Source: Brucella daejeonensis | GTDB lineage: Bacteria; Pseudomonadota; Alphaproteobacteria; Rhizobiales; Rhizobiaceae | Assembly: GCF_014199265.1 (NCBI RefSeq) | Contig: NZ_JACIJG010000001.1 | Span: forward strand, 404,946 to 468,945 | DNA length: 64,000 bases | Direction: 5' to 3' | In this document: piece after piece, positions 35,872-44,366 of the stretch | How the letters are laid out: the number at the start of each line of letters is the position of its first letter | Numbering within the stretch: position 1 is the stretch's first letter | The notes under the pieces: model-generated | What the model was told of the DNA's origin: nothing | The model's input: the letters and a program-made list of their open reading frames with translations, nothing else | Databases searched by the model: none | Translations under genes and position numbers: made by a program

Positions 35872-36351
35872 ATGTTCGATCGTCTTCTGGATTTCCTGAA
35901 AGAGTTACCCGCCAACGGTTTTCGCGACCGGAGCGAAAAATTTTCCAATGACGATCCGAGACTGGCCGCTGCGGCATTGCTCTATCACATCATGGATGCC
36001 GATGGCGAAACGCGGGAAAGCGAGCGCAAGAAGCTTTCCGCAATGCTGTCGCAGAAATATGGCCTGAAAGGCGATAGTCTGAAGCGGTTGATCCGGGCGG
36101 CGGAGAAGGCCGATCAGGAAGCCGTCGACCTGTCCGATTTCACCTCGGTGCTGAAAAGACGGCTCGACTATCAGGCCCGTCTCGATCTGGTCGCCCTGAT
36201 GTGGGACATGGTCTATGCCGATGGCAGGGTGAGCGAAGTCGAGGCCGATGTCATGTGGCGTGTGGCGGGGCTTGTCGGCATTCGCGAAGAAGACCGGAAC
36301 TCCATCGAAACGCGGATGGGCGCAGCCAGCCGCAGCCCGTCCGCTTCCTGA
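35872..36351 (+). CDS. TerB-family protein
   Basis: 159 residues of the TerB/COG4103 helical domain: LAAAALLYHIMDADGETRESERKKLSAMLSQKYGL and the repeat of the same pattern LDLVALMWDMVYADGRVSEVEADVMWRVAGLVGI. Each half has an acidic D-x-D/E-G-x-x-x-x-x-E motif that binds divalent metal in TerB. No other ter genes are present, so a tellurite role is not implied; this standalone form is common in Rhizobiales. Confidence 0.82.
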   Translation: MFDRLLDFLKELPANGFRDRSEKFSNDDPRLAAAALLYHIMDADGETRESERKKLSAMLSQKYGLKGDSLKRLIRAAEKADQEAVDLSDFTSVLKRRLDYQARLDLVALMWDMVYADGRVSEVEADVMWRVAGLVGIREEDRNSIETRMGAASRSPSAS

Positions 36352-36447
36352 CCGTTCCGGCACGGCCCGATCGTTTAGGGACTAACCCCATGTGTGAAAA
36401 CAAAAATCAAGGCGTGTTGCTTCAGTATAATTGAACGCAACGCACTT

Positions 36448-36552
36448 TAGAGCGGTTCCTGTTTTGACTGAATCGTTGGAACCGCTCTAACTATTTATTT
36501 TTACGCATTATCCTACGCAAAACCGCTTCGCACTTTTGCTGGAAATGCTCTA
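36448..36552. repeat. Bru-RS-like palindromic repeat (type 2), copy A
   Basis: 105 bp from TAGAGC to GCTCTA. The left part is a hairpin with a perfect 12-bp stem TAGAGCGGTTCC..GGAACCGCTCTA and an 18-nt loop. It matches copy B (43909-44013, opposite orientation) at 101 of 105 positions. Its terminal CTA is the stop codon (TAG) of the MFS gene on the minus strand. Length and form fit the Bru-RS elements published for Brucella. Confidence 0.85.
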
Positions 36553-37791
36553 GGTTCGCCCCTGCAAATGCCGGGCCTTGCGCAATTGCGGGAACATCGC
36601 CGCCCAGACGATGGCGACGGCAATGGAGCCCAATCCGCCGATGACGACCGCCGGGACGGCGCCGACCGCCGCCGCCATGAGACCGGCGCGAAATTCACCC
36701 AGTTCGTTCGATGCGCCGACAAAGACCATGTTGACGGCATTCACACGGCCACGGACGTAATCCGGGGTCCATAGCTGGATCAGGGTTTCGCGGATATAGA
36801 CACTGATCATGTCGGCGGCTCCGGCGAGAGCCAGCGCAATGATCGATAGCCAGGTGAGTGTCGAAACGCCGAAGACGATATTGAAGAAGCCGAAGAACCC
36901 GACGAAGAGGAACATCACGCGTCCCGCATGATCGCGGATCGGATGCCCGGCCAGCCAGACGGCGGTCAGTACTGCGCCGATGCCCGGCGCGGACCGCAGC
37001 AGGCCAAGTCCCCATGGGCCGAGATCGAGAATATCGCGCGCGTAAATCGGCAGCAGGGCCACCGTTCCGCCGAGGAGAACGGCGAAGAGGTCGAGCGATA
37101 TGGCGCCGAGGACGATCTTTTCCTTCCAGATATAGCGGAAGCCCGCCAGCATGTTCGACAGCGAACGCTGTTCGGCAATTGTGTGTTGTTTGGGTTTGGG
37201 AATGGAAAAGATCAAAAACGACCCAAGCAGCAGAAAGACTGTGGCGACCGAATAGGCCGCTTCCGGTGAAATGCCGTAGAGCAGGCCCCCCGCGACCGGT
37301 CCGACAATCGTCGCGACCTGCCATGCGGACGAATTCCAGGAGACCGCGTTGGCAAAATCTTCCGCGGGCACGAGATTGACGACCAGCGATGCGGAGGACG
37401 GCCCGAGAAATGCCCGCGCCACGCCGAAAACCGCAAGTGCGGCGAAGACGATCAGCGGTTCGAAGAGCCCTGCAAGCGTGAGGCCCAGCAGCGAGGCCGT
37501 GACGATGCTTTCCAGAATGAGCGACAGGCCCATGATGAAGCGCCTGCCGAAACGGTCGGCGGCGGCTCCCGTCACCAGAACCAGCAGGAGGGCGGGAAGA
37601 AACTGCACCAGCCCGACCATGCCGAGATTGAAGGCGTCGCGGGTAAGGTCATAGATCTGCCAGCCGACCGACACGCTCACGATCTGCACCGCGAATGCGC
37701 TCAGGAAACGGGCGCCCCAGTATTTCTTGAAGGCAGAATGCCGGAATGCTGCGTAGCGATCCGCAGTAGATGCATCGGTGAAGGAGGACAT
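36550..37791 (-). CDS. MFS transporter (EntS-like)
   Basis: 413 residues, 12 predicted membrane helices, major facilitator superfamily of the MFS_3/enterobactin-exporter type. Loop 2-3 motif GAAADRFGRRFIMGLSLILE (~75-95) is the MFS motif A (G-x-x-x-D-R-x-G-R-R); ARAFLGPSSASLVVNLVPAEDFANAVSWNSSAWQVATIVGPVAGGLLYG is the characteristic helix 4-5 region. Substrate unknown. The stop codon comes from the end of a repeat, so the original C-terminus may have been altered by a few residues. Confidence 0.87.
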   Translation of the reverse strand: MSSFTDASTADRYAAFRHSAFKKYWGARFLSAFAVQIVSVSVGWQIYDLTRDAFNLGMVGLVQFLPALLLVLVTGAAADRFGRRFIMGLSLILESIVTASLLGLTLAGLFEPLIVFAALAVFGVARAFLGPSSASLVVNLVPAEDFANAVSWNSSAWQVATIVGPVAGGLLYGISPEAAYSVATVFLLLGSFLIFSIPKPKQHTIAEQRSLSNMLAGFRYIWKEKIVLGAISLDLFAVLLGGTVALLPIYARDILDLGPWGLGLLRSAPGIGAVLTAVWLAGHPIRDHAGRVMFLFVGFFGFFNIVFGVSTLTWLSIIALALAGAADMISVYIRETLIQLWTPDYVRGRVNAVNMVFVGASNELGEFRAGLMAAAVGAVPAVVIGGLGSIAVAIVWAAMFPQLRKARHLQGRT

Positions 37792-37896
37792 TGCTCTGGA
37801 CTTCTGGAGGAAAGATGCCCGTTACTTATCCCATCCTTCCCATGATCGGAATCTGTTTCTTGTGAGCGGATATGCAAGTTTGCGGGCCTGAAAATG

Positions 37897-37921
37897 AAAA
37901 GGCCGGTCAAAACCGGCCTTT
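37897..37921 (-). terminator. Intrinsic terminator after aqpZ
   Basis: On the minus strand AAAGGCCGGT, TTTG loop, ACCGGCCTTTT. It lies 19 bp beyond the aquaporin stop. Confidence 0.85.
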
Positions 37922-37939
37922 CGCAGTCGATGTTTTCGC

Positions 37940-38626
37940 TCAGTCCTTGCCGAGCAGGCCCTTCCAGATGATCGCGCCGATGGCGGCACCGATCAGCGGG
38001 GCGACCCAGAACAGCCAGAGCTGGCCCAGGGCTGCCGTTTCTGCAAACAGCGCAACACCCGTGGAGCGAGCCGGGTTGACGGAGGTGTTGGTTACCGGGA
38101 TCGAGATCAGGTGGATCAGGGTCAGGCCGAGACCGATGGCAATCGGAGCAAACCCGGCCGGAGCGATGGAAGAAGTCGATCCGAGAATGATGATGATGAA
38201 AAACGCCGTCAGAACGATTTCAATGAGCAGGGCTGCCGTCAGGCCGTAACCGCCGGGCGAAAGTTCGCCATAACCGTTGGAAGCGAAACCGCCCGCCGTG
38301 AAGCCTGCCTTGCCGGAAGCGATCACATAGAGCACCGCCGCCGCAGCGATAGCACCGAGAACCTGGGCAACCCAGTAAGGGATGAGGTCTTTTGCAGGGA
38401 GCCTGCCGCCGATGACGAGGCCGAGCGATACGGCCGGATTGAAGTGCCCGCCGGAAATACCGCCGACGGCATAGGCCATGGTGAGCACGGTAAGGCCGAA
38501 CGCAAAGGCGACGCCGAGGAAGCCGATGCCAAGATCAGGAAAAGCCGCAGCAAGCACTGCACTGCCGCAACCTCCGAAAACGAGCCAGAATGTTCCGAAG
38601 AACTCTGCCGACAATTTATTCAACAT
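37940..38626 (-). CDS. aqpZ: Aquaporin Z-type water channel
   Basis: Water channel in the inner membrane. 228 residues, six helices and two NPA loops: [13 protein letters not shown] (~60-72) and [13 protein letters not shown] (~183-195). The selectivity filter looks like strict aquaporins: Phe in helix 2 region, His in [21 protein letters not shown], and Arg after the second NPA. A functional Brucella homologue has been described as AqpX. Single-gene unit with its own terminator. Confidence 0.96.
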   Translation of the reverse strand: MLNKLSAEFFGTFWLVFGGCGSAVLAAAFPDLGIGFLGVAFAFGLTVLTMAYAVGGISGGHFNPAVSLGLVIGGRLPAKDLIPYWVAQVLGAIAAAAVLYVIASGKAGFTAGGFASNGYGELSPGGYGLTAALLIEIVLTAFFIIIILGSTSSIAPAGFAPIAIGLGLTLIHLISIPVTNTSVNPARSTGVALFAETAALGQLWLFWVAPLIGAAIGAIIWKGLLGKD

Positions 38627-39003
38627 GGAAATCCCCTGAGTTGGTGTAGCGCAACTGTCGAATGCGAATCATGCATTGAAAAATATATAATCGGATATTT
38701 CTTACGGCAATCTGGTTTAACTTGTATTAACCGATGTTTCACCGTGGATGTTTTCTGTAGTTTCAGTAAACGGAGAGCCTATTCTTTGTATATTCGTATT
38801 TGCTTTTATACATCTTCCAGATCGGGATGCGGGCTGGCGCGGAGAGGCCGGTTTCGGGGTTGTCTTTGCTCCGTTCCGACCCCGTTGCCATATTGCGGAA
38901 GCCTCCGCCGGCGCGCTATAAGCATGGGTGCTGAATGGGCGAAGCGGGCCGGAAATTGCCGATGGGCCGGTCGCTGTCGCGGGGCAGATTGGAGTCGTCA
39001 GCC
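38627..39003. other. AT-rich intergenic region upstream of aqpZ
   Basis: About 377 bp with no convincing gene. It is AT-rich next to aqpZ (38660-38810) and should contain the aqpZ promoter. TTAA-N6-TTAA at 38717-38730 resembles a CtrA box but is one base short. Confidence 0.4.
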
Positions 39004-39276
39004 TTGAAAACGCGTCTTTGGGAGAGAGAAGAAGGATTCGTCTGGCGAGCGGCCAAAATCGTTCCGCTTGTGGCTGCGCTATCGGGTTGTACGGCAACGG
39101 CATGGACGGAAAAAGTCCGTATCGATTCCACGCCAATGCCGACCGAATGCGGAGGCTGGCAGAAAATCAATCTGAAACAGCGCACGACGCTGGTTCTCCT
39201 GCGCGAAGACCCACGCCTTGTCGTCGATATAGACGCGCACAATCTCAAGGGCCGCAATCTGGGCTGCTGGGAATAG
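39004..39276 (+). CDS. Small phage-like lipoprotein
   Basis: 90 residues from a TTG at 39004 (GGAG 9 nt upstream); an ATG at 38935 in frame is the alternative. A hydrophobic stretch KIVPLVAALSGC ends in a lipobox (LSGC, Cys29), so it is a predicted lipoprotein. The mature part ECGGWQKINL..DIDAHNLKGRNLGCW has the C-x-G-W ... H-N-x-x-G-x-x-x-G-C-W layout that I associate with short proteins beside lysis genes in alphaproteobacterial phages and prophages; that link is from memory. No other phage genes are near. Function unknown. Confidence 0.55.
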   Translation: MKTRLWEREEGFVWRAAKIVPLVAALSGCTATAWTEKVRIDSTPMPTECGGWQKINLKQRTTLVLLREDPRLVVDIDAHNLKGRNLGCWE

Positions 39277-39613
39277 CCTCGTCTGCCCGCCGAAAGGCGG
39301 CTTGCCGGTCAGGACCTGTTTTCATGGCGCGCCGGGGCGTGTCTGCTTCGGGCGACGCCGTGCTTCCGCAAGGGCGCGCATCGTTTCACGCCTCGCCATC
39401 ATGCCGTCATCTTCCTTTGCACCTTGCGCCTTTCGACCGGGGCCGAACCAATTCCGCAACGGCTGATGTTTCGGGCGACCATCATGACGGGATTTTTTGA
39501 AGCTCCCGCGGGTTTGTTTAACGCAACATTAACCATAGAGGATAAAGGTCGATCCGATATCGATGTCATCCGCGCGACTTTCGGCGCGCGGACAATCCAA
39601 GAGAAACATACCC
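39277..39613 (+). other. Region upstream of ftsE
   Basis: 337 bp with no convincing gene. Holds a small hairpin CCGCC-GAAA-GGCGG (39287-39300) just after the lipoprotein gene and the CtrA box at 39518-39533. The ftsE frame is open back to an ATG at 39563, but that extension lacks family similarity. Confidence 0.45.
39518..39533 (+). promoter_or_regulatory. CtrA box upstream of ftsEX
   Basis: TTAA-CGCAACA-TTAAC, exact TTAA-N7-TTAAC, again followed by CAT (TTAACCAT). It lies 81 bp before the ftsE start. Confidence 0.65.
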
Positions 39614-40273
39614 GTGATACGTTTCGAGAATGTCGGCCTGCGATATGGAATGGGTCCTGAAATCCTGCGGGATGTCAGTTTCCATATCCCGCCGCGTTCA
39701 TTCCAGTTTCTGACCGGCCCTTCCGGGGCGGGGAAGACCTCGCTCATGCGCCTTCTTTTCATGGCGCTGAAGCCGACACGCGGCCTTATCAACATTTTCG
39801 GCAAGGACGTTGCGCGGCTCGATCACAAGGAAATACCGCTTCTGCGTCGCCGGATCGGCATCGTGTTTCAGGATTTCCGCCTGCTCGACCATATGACGAC
39901 CTACGAGAACGTGGCGCTTCCGCTGCGGGTGCGCGGCAAGGAGGAAGCGACCTACCGCCACGAAGTGGAGGAACTGCTGCATTGGGTGGGCCTCGGCGAT
40001 CGCATGAATGTGCTGCCGCCGGTGCTTTCGGGCGGTGAGAAGCAGCGCGCCGCAATCGCGCGCGCCCTGATCGACCAGCCGGAACTGCTGCTCGCCGACG
40101 AGCCGACCGGCAATGTCGATCCGCCGCTCGCAAAACGCCTCCTGCGCCTGTTCACCGAACTAAACCGTTCCGGCACGGCCGTTATCATCGCGACCCACGA
40201 CCTTTCCCTCATGGACCAGGTCGATGCGCGGCGTATGATCCTCGAACATGGGCGGCTCGATATCTATGATTGA
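39614..40273 (+). CDS. ftsE: Cell-division ATP-binding protein FtsE
   Basis: ATPase of the FtsEX complex, which activates peptidoglycan hydrolases at the septum. 219 residues from the GTG at 39614, where similarity begins (MIRFENVGLRYGMGPEILRDVSF). Walker A GPSGAGKTS (~37-45), Q-loop VFQDFRLLDHMTTYENV, signature LSGGEKQRAAIARA, Walker B ELLLADEPTGNVD and switch His in IIATHD. ftsX overlaps its 3' end by 8 nt. Confidence 0.94.
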   Translation: MIRFENVGLRYGMGPEILRDVSFHIPPRSFQFLTGPSGAGKTSLMRLLFMALKPTRGLINIFGKDVARLDHKEIPLLRRRIGIVFQDFRLLDHMTTYENVALPLRVRGKEEATYRHEVEELLHWVGLGDRMNVLPPVLSGGEKQRAAIARALIDQPELLLADEPTGNVDPPLAKRLLRLFTELNRSGTAVIIATHDLSLMDQVDARRMILEHGRLDIYD

Positions 40274-41291
40274 CGCAAGAAGAGCCTGGCAGCGCGCACT
40301 GGACGATATCCGTGTCCGTTTTGAAGACCTGAAGGACATGCTGCTTGTCCGCATCGGCAAGCGCAGGAAACGTCAGGGGCCGACGCCCATCGTCCCCGAT
40401 GGTAGCGTCACCGGCACCGCGCTTGTGATCGTGATTGCCATCATGACATTTCTGGCATGTCTGACGATGGGGGGAGTGACGCTGGTCCGCGCCTCGGCCG
40501 CCGCCTGGCAGAGCCAGATCGCCCGCGAAGCGACCATTCAGATTCGCCCGGTCGAAGGTCAGGATATGGAGGCCATGCTGGCGCAGGCGAGCGAGATCGC
40601 CCGTGGTTTTGCCGGTGTCAGGAGCACCAGCATCGTCGACAAGGATGCAACCGCCCGGCTTCTGGAGCCATGGCTTGGCAGCGGCCTCGATATTGACGAA
40701 CTGCCTGTCCCGCGACTTGTCATCGTCACCATCGATGAGAACGCGCCGCCCGATTTCGAAACCATGCGCACCGAAATAACACGGGCCATTCCAGCCGCTA
40801 CGTTCGACGATCACCGCACCTGGGTCGACCGGCTCGTTTCCATGGCCCGCACGACGGTTCTCGTGGGCACCGGCGTTCTGTCGCTCGTGATCGCGGCGAC
40901 GGTACTGACCGTCATTTTTGCAACGCGTGGAGCGATGTCCGGCAACGGGCACATCATCGAGGTGCTGCATTTCATCGGCGCGGAATCGAAATTCGTAGCG
41001 CGTGAGTTCGAATGGCATTTTTTCCGCACGGCCCTGAAGGGCGCATTGTGCGGCGGCGCCGCCGCCATGCTGGTCTTCCTGGTTTTCTCATGGTGGGCAT
41101 CCAGTCGTATGGCCACGCCGGAGGGAGATCAGGCTGCCGCCATGTTCGGCAATTTCGCGATCGGGCGAGAGGGCTATATCGGCGCTGCCGTCATCATCAT
41201 TCTGGTGAGCTTCCTGACCATGCTGACAAGCCGCCTTACGGTCATCCGGCAGCTTGCGACAATGGACGGTCCGGGAGTTCGCGCGGAATGA
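40266..41291 (+). CDS. ftsX: Cell-division membrane protein FtsX
   Basis: Membrane partner of FtsE. About 341 residues from the ATG at 40266 (an ATG at 40248 is possible): cytoplasmic N-terminus, membrane helix ~58-80 (GTALVIVIAIMTFLACLTMGGVTLV), a periplasmic FtsX_ECD-like domain with IQIRPVEGQDMEAMLAQASEIARGFAGVRSTSIVDKDATARLLEPWLG, then three further helices including the final GYIGAAVIIILVSFLTMLTSRLTVIRQL. Translation is coupled to ftsE and, through ATGA at 41288-41291, probably to the next gene. Confidence 0.93.
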   Translation: MIDARRAWQRALDDIRVRFEDLKDMLLVRIGKRRKRQGPTPIVPDGSVTGTALVIVIAIMTFLACLTMGGVTLVRASAAAWQSQIAREATIQIRPVEGQDMEAMLAQASEIARGFAGVRSTSIVDKDATARLLEPWLGSGLDIDELPVPRLVIVTIDENAPPDFETMRTEITRAIPAATFDDHRTWVDRLVSMARTTVLVGTGVLSLVIAATVLTVIFATRGAMSGNGHIIEVLHFIGAESKFVAREFEWHFFRTALKGALCGGAAAMLVFLVFSWWASSRMATPEGDQAAAMFGNFAIGREGYIGAAVIIILVSFLTMLTSRLTVIRQLATMDGPGVRAE

Positions 41292-42196
41292 AGACCTTCT
41301 CCGATACCGGGGCGCTCCGCACACGATTTTCGACTTTTTCTCCGACTTCTCGCCGCATTGCCGGTTATGATGGAAGAAAAAACGAGTCGCGAATCCCGCG
41401 CGCGCTATCGGGCGGGCACCGGTCGGATGACGATGCAGTGGCACAAAGACGAACAGCAGACAGCTTACGCGCGGCAGACGTGGTCTGGCGCCGCAGCGCG
41501 GACGGCGTCTCCCTGCAAGTTTTTGCAATTGCATCCCGCGATTTCCTGTGGTCTGTCATGATGCGCATGTTCAGACGTTTCCAGCCCGTTTCAGTCTTTC
41601 TGTTTGCAATCCTTCTGGCGTTTCTCGTCGGCTTCGTCGCGTTCAGCGAAAAGGTCACCGGTATGCAGCCTCCGGTCATCCGCGAGCCTGCCGATGCGAT
41701 CATCGTTCTGACCGGAGGGCAATCCAGAATCCAGGCCGCGGTCGATCTTCTGAAAGACAAGCGCGGAAAACGTCTCCTGATCAGCGGCGTGCATCCGGCG
41801 ACGAACGAAAAGGCGCTGCAGCGCGCTACTCATGCGGACAAGAGCCTGTTCGATTGCTGCGTCGATCTGGATCGTTCCGCGCTCAATACCGTCGGCAACG
41901 CGGCGGAAAGCGAACGCTGGATACGCTCCAACCATTATCGTCGCGTGATCCTGGTCACCAACAACTATCATATCCCGCGCAGCACGCTTGAAATGTCGTA
42001 TCGCATGAAGGATGTGGAGTTCATTCCCTTTCCCGTCGTCAACGGCGAGCGCCACGGGCGTAGCTGGGTGGCCGAAGGGGATACGCTGCGCGTGCTCCTC
42101 ATCGAATATGTAAAATATCTGGGTGCGGCAGTGCGCGTGGGAACTGCGGAACTGCTTGGAATTCAGCTTGAAGAAAGCACTTTGCCGCAAACATAA
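41288..42196 (+). CDS. YdcF/SanA-like DUF218 protein
   Basis: The DUF218 domain is clear from the membrane helix (FLFAILLAFLVGFVAFSEKV) onward: EPADAIIVLTGGQSRIQAAVDLLKDKRGKRLLISGVHP, then the typical NTVGNAAESERWIRSNHYRRVILVTNNYHIPRSTLEMSY. Members act in envelope barrier functions (SanA, ElyC); reaction unknown. Start is uncertain. The ATG at 41288 overlaps the ftsX stop (ATGA), has GGGAG upstream and gives 302 residues, but its first ~90 are Arg/Ser-rich and unlike the family. The ATG at 41558 gives a standard 212-residue protein but no good ribosome binding site. Confidence 0.8.
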   Translation: MKTFSDTGALRTRFSTFSPTSRRIAGYDGRKNESRIPRALSGGHRSDDDAVAQRRTADSLRAADVVWRRSADGVSLQVFAIASRDFLWSVMMRMFRRFQPVSVFLFAILLAFLVGFVAFSEKVTGMQPPVIREPADAIIVLTGGQSRIQAAVDLLKDKRGKRLLISGVHPATNEKALQRATHADKSLFDCCVDLDRSALNTVGNAAESERWIRSNHYRRVILVTNNYHIPRSTLEMSYRMKDVEFIPFPVVNGERHGRSWVAEGDTLRVLLIEYVKYLGAAVRVGTAELLGIQLEESTLPQT

Positions 42197-42198
42197 AC

Positions 42199-42345
42199 AT
42201 GCAGCCCGCTTTCGATTTCCTGATGGAAATGACCGATCTTCCTGATATATCGGTGCTGTCACTTTCTGGAGAAAGTCTGGAATTCGCGTCGGTTTCCTTG
42301 CTGCCCCGCTGGGAGCAAAACCCGCGACAGGCCGGACAAGATTGA
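42199..42345 (+). CDS. Possible 48-residue ORF
   Basis: Begins 2 nt after the ydcF-like stop and ends 90 nt before plsC. Acidic and Leu/Ser-rich (MEMTDLPDISVLSLSGESLEF), no recognisable domain. No good Shine-Dalgarno. It may be chance. Confidence 0.2.
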   Translation: MQPAFDFLMEMTDLPDISVLSLSGESLEFASVSLLPRWEQNPRQAGQD

Positions 42346-42435
42346 TTCAGACACATACCGATTGTTATATGCATTTGCCGGCACAACTCTTTCACGCTCG
42401 CCGGACGTGCTTTAGCCAGGGTCTTCATCGACACG

Positions 42436-43218
42436 ATGCTTCTTTATCTGCGCTCAATCTTGTTCAACGCGGCGTTTTACATATGCACGCTCGCTCAGAT
42501 GATCCTCTATACGCCCTTCTATTTCCTGTTGCCGCGTAAGAAGGCCTGGATCGTGCCGAAGCTCTGGGCGCGGGTCAATCACTGGCTTCACAAGTATATT
42601 GCGGGCACCGATTATGTGATCGAAGGGCTCGAGAACATTCCCGAAGGCGCTTATATCTGTGCGCCGAAACACCAGTCCGCGTGGGACACCTATGCCTTTC
42701 TGCCCTATCTTGACGATCCGGTGCTTATCCTGAAGCGGGAACTGATGCGTATCCCTCTTTTCGGCTGGTACATCGCGAAGATGCAGATGATACCCGTGAA
42801 CCGCGGCTCACGCGTCAAAGCGCTTCACTCCATCACCCAGGGCGCCCAGAAAGCGATAGCCGAGGGGCGCCAGATCCTCATCTATCCCGAAGGGACACGA
42901 CGGGCGCCGGGCGCTCCGCCGCAGTACAAATACGGCATCGTCCATCTCTATGAGGCGCTTGACCTGCCTGTGGTGCCGATTGCTCACAATGCGGGTCTCT
43001 ACTGGCCGCGCCGTAAGTTCCTGCGCTATCCGGGCACCATTCGCAGCCGCATCCTGCCGCCCATCCCGCCGGGTCTGCCGAAGGACGAATTCCTTCGGCG
43101 GCTGATCGAGTCGACCGAGACGGCCTGCGATGAATTTCTGGTCGCCGCCAGCCGCGATCCGAACCCTCCCCCGATGCCGCCGACCGCCGTTAAGAGACTG
43201 AACGAACTCGGCGCCTGA
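42436..43218 (+). CDS. plsC: 1-acyl-sn-glycerol-3-phosphate acyltransferase
   Basis: Converts lysophosphatidic acid to phosphatidic acid at the inner membrane. 260 residues: N-terminal membrane segment (~1-35), catalytic H-x4-D motif CAPKHQSAWDTYAF (~75-88), RELMRIPLFGWYIAKMQMIPVNRG (substrate-binding Arg region) and YPEGTRRAPG (third motif, EGTR). The C-terminal part is hydrophilic. Possibly transcribed from ftsEX on, but with a 239-bp gap before it. Confidence 0.93.
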   Translation: MLLYLRSILFNAAFYICTLAQMILYTPFYFLLPRKKAWIVPKLWARVNHWLHKYIAGTDYVIEGLENIPEGAYICAPKHQSAWDTYAFLPYLDDPVLILKRELMRIPLFGWYIAKMQMIPVNRGSRVKALHSITQGAQKAIAEGRQILIYPEGTRRAPGAPPQYKYGIVHLYEALDLPVVPIAHNAGLYWPRRKFLRYPGTIRSRILPPIPPGLPKDEFLRRLIESTETACDEFLVAASRDPNPPPMPPTAVKRLNELGA

Positions 43219-43304
43219 TCCTCACAGAAATCCAATCGTCTGATCACGGTTTACCGGGCTGGGAGAACGACAATTCGCCGCGTTTTCTTGAACTTTCGTT
43301 TTTC

Positions 43305-43333
43305 TTGCACGCAAACCTGAAACCCGTTATCAG
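43305..43333 (+). promoter_or_regulatory. Sigma-70-type promoter of ppa
   Basis: TTGCAC (43305-43310), 17-nt spacer, TATCAG (43328-43333); start near 43340, with AAAGGA at 43345-43350 as ribosome binding site 6 nt before the ATG. Confidence 0.45.
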
Positions 43334-43356
43334 AACCCGACACGAAAGGACACATC

Positions 43357-43887
43357 ATGAATATTGATGCCATCTCCATCGGCTCCAATCCTCCTGAGGA
43401 CGTCAACGTCATCATTGAAGTGCCGGTTGGCGGCCACCCGATCAAGTACGAGATGGACAAGAAGTCCGGCGCTCTGATCGTTGACCGCTTTCTCTACACG
43501 CCGATGACCTATCCGGGCAATTACGGCTTCGTGCCGCATACGCTTTCGGAAGACGGCGACCCAATCGACGTTCTCGTCTGCAACACCCGTCCGCTGGTCC
43601 CCGGTTCCGTGATCAATGTCCGCCCGATCGGCGTTCTGGTCATGGAAGACAATTCCGGCAAGGACGAGAAGATCATCGCAGTTCCGTCGCCGCATCTCAC
43701 GCGCCGCTACGAAAAGATCCACGATTACACCGATATGCCGGAGATCACGCTGAAGCAGATCGCGCATTTCTTCGAACACTACAAGGATCTGGAACCCGGC
43801 AAATGGGTCAAGGTCGGCGATTGGGGCGATGAAGACTACGCCCGCAAGTTCATCGTCGAAGCTATCGAACGCGCCAAGGGCAAGTAA
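43357..43887 (+). CDS. ppa: Inorganic pyrophosphatase (family I)
   Basis: Hydrolyses pyrophosphate and drives biosynthesis forward. 176 residues, as usual for bacterial family [44 protein letters not shown] at the front; the signature [10 protein letters not shown] (metal-binding Asps, ~66-75); and KWVKVGDWG near the end. Single-gene unit, followed by a repeat and a terminator. Confidence 0.97.
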   Translation: MNIDAISIGSNPPEDVNVIIEVPVGGHPIKYEMDKKSGALIVDRFLYTPMTYPGNYGFVPHTLSEDGDPIDVLVCNTRPLVPGSVINVRPIGVLVMEDNSGKDEKIIAVPSPHLTRRYEKIHDYTDMPEITLKQIAHFFEHYKDLEPGKWVKVGDWGDEDYARKFIVEAIERAKGK

Positions 43888-43908
43888 GCGATAGCCGTCC
43901 GATCCGTC

Positions 43909-44013
43909 TAGAGCATTTCCAGCAAAAGTGCGAAGCGGTTTTGCGTAGGATAATGCGTAAAAACAAATAGCTAGAGCGGTTCCGACGATTCAGTCAAAAC
44001 AGGAACCGCTTTA
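43909..44013. repeat. Bru-RS-like palindromic repeat (type 2), copy B
   Basis: 105 bp, the reverse complement of copy A at 36448-36552 with 4 differences. One of these breaks the outer base pair of the 12-bp stem (TAAAGC instead of TAGAGC). Sits between ppa and its terminator. Confidence 0.85.
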
Positions 44014-44017
44014 GAAC

Positions 44018-44048
44018 AAAAACGCCCGGCAATGTCCGGGCGTTTTTT
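44018..44048. terminator. Terminator between convergent ppa and yggT
   Basis: AAAAACGCCCGG, CAATGT loop, CCGGGCGTTTTTT; A and T runs on both sides, so it can serve both strands. For ppa it lies beyond the repeat. Confidence 0.85.
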
Positions 44049-44075
44049 CATGCTTTGGCGGCGCCGATTATACGA

Positions 44076-44366
44076 TCACATCATGAGCGGCAGCAACGTC
44101 GTCCACATGAACTGGCGGATGAAGAAGATGAGCAGAAGCAGGATGATCGGCGAAATGTCGATGCCGCCGAGATTGGGCAGAAGGTTGCGGATCGGACGCA
44201 GGACGGGTTCTGTCACCTTGTAGAGAAACTCGCCTATCGAAGCCACGAAACGGTTGCCGGAATTGACGACGTTGAACGCATAGAGCCACGAGAAAATGGC
44301 GCTAGCGATAATGATCCAGGTATAGATATCCAGCGCCAGATCGATGGTACGGAACAATGCGATCAT
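44076..44366 (-). CDS. YggT-family membrane protein
   Basis: 96 residues, two membrane helices (~8-30 and ~70-92) around the conserved loop [44 protein letters not shown], the YggT signature (TEP..RP.R..LP..GGIDIS). Function not established; family members are linked to osmotic stress and, in other phyla, to division-site proteins. I chose the ATG at 44366, preceded by AAGGAG 6 nt upstream; the longer start at 44390 would overlap that site. Confidence 0.87.
   Translation of the reverse strand: MIALFRTIDLALDIYTWIIIASAIFSWLYAFNVVNSGNRFVASIGEFLYKVTEPVLRPIRNLLPNLGGIDISPIILLLLIFFIRQFMWTTLLPLMM

Noticed and set aside
35872..36351. Tellurite-resistance locus
   Set aside because: Only a standalone TerB-like domain; no terC, terD or terZ genes nearby.
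38717..38730. CtrA-like site in the aqpZ upstream region
   Set aside because: Spacing is 6 bp instead of 7.
42199..42345. 48-residue ORF after the ydcF-like gene as a firm gene
   Set aside because: Kept only as a low-confidence feature: no ribosome binding site, no similarity and ordinary length for chance.
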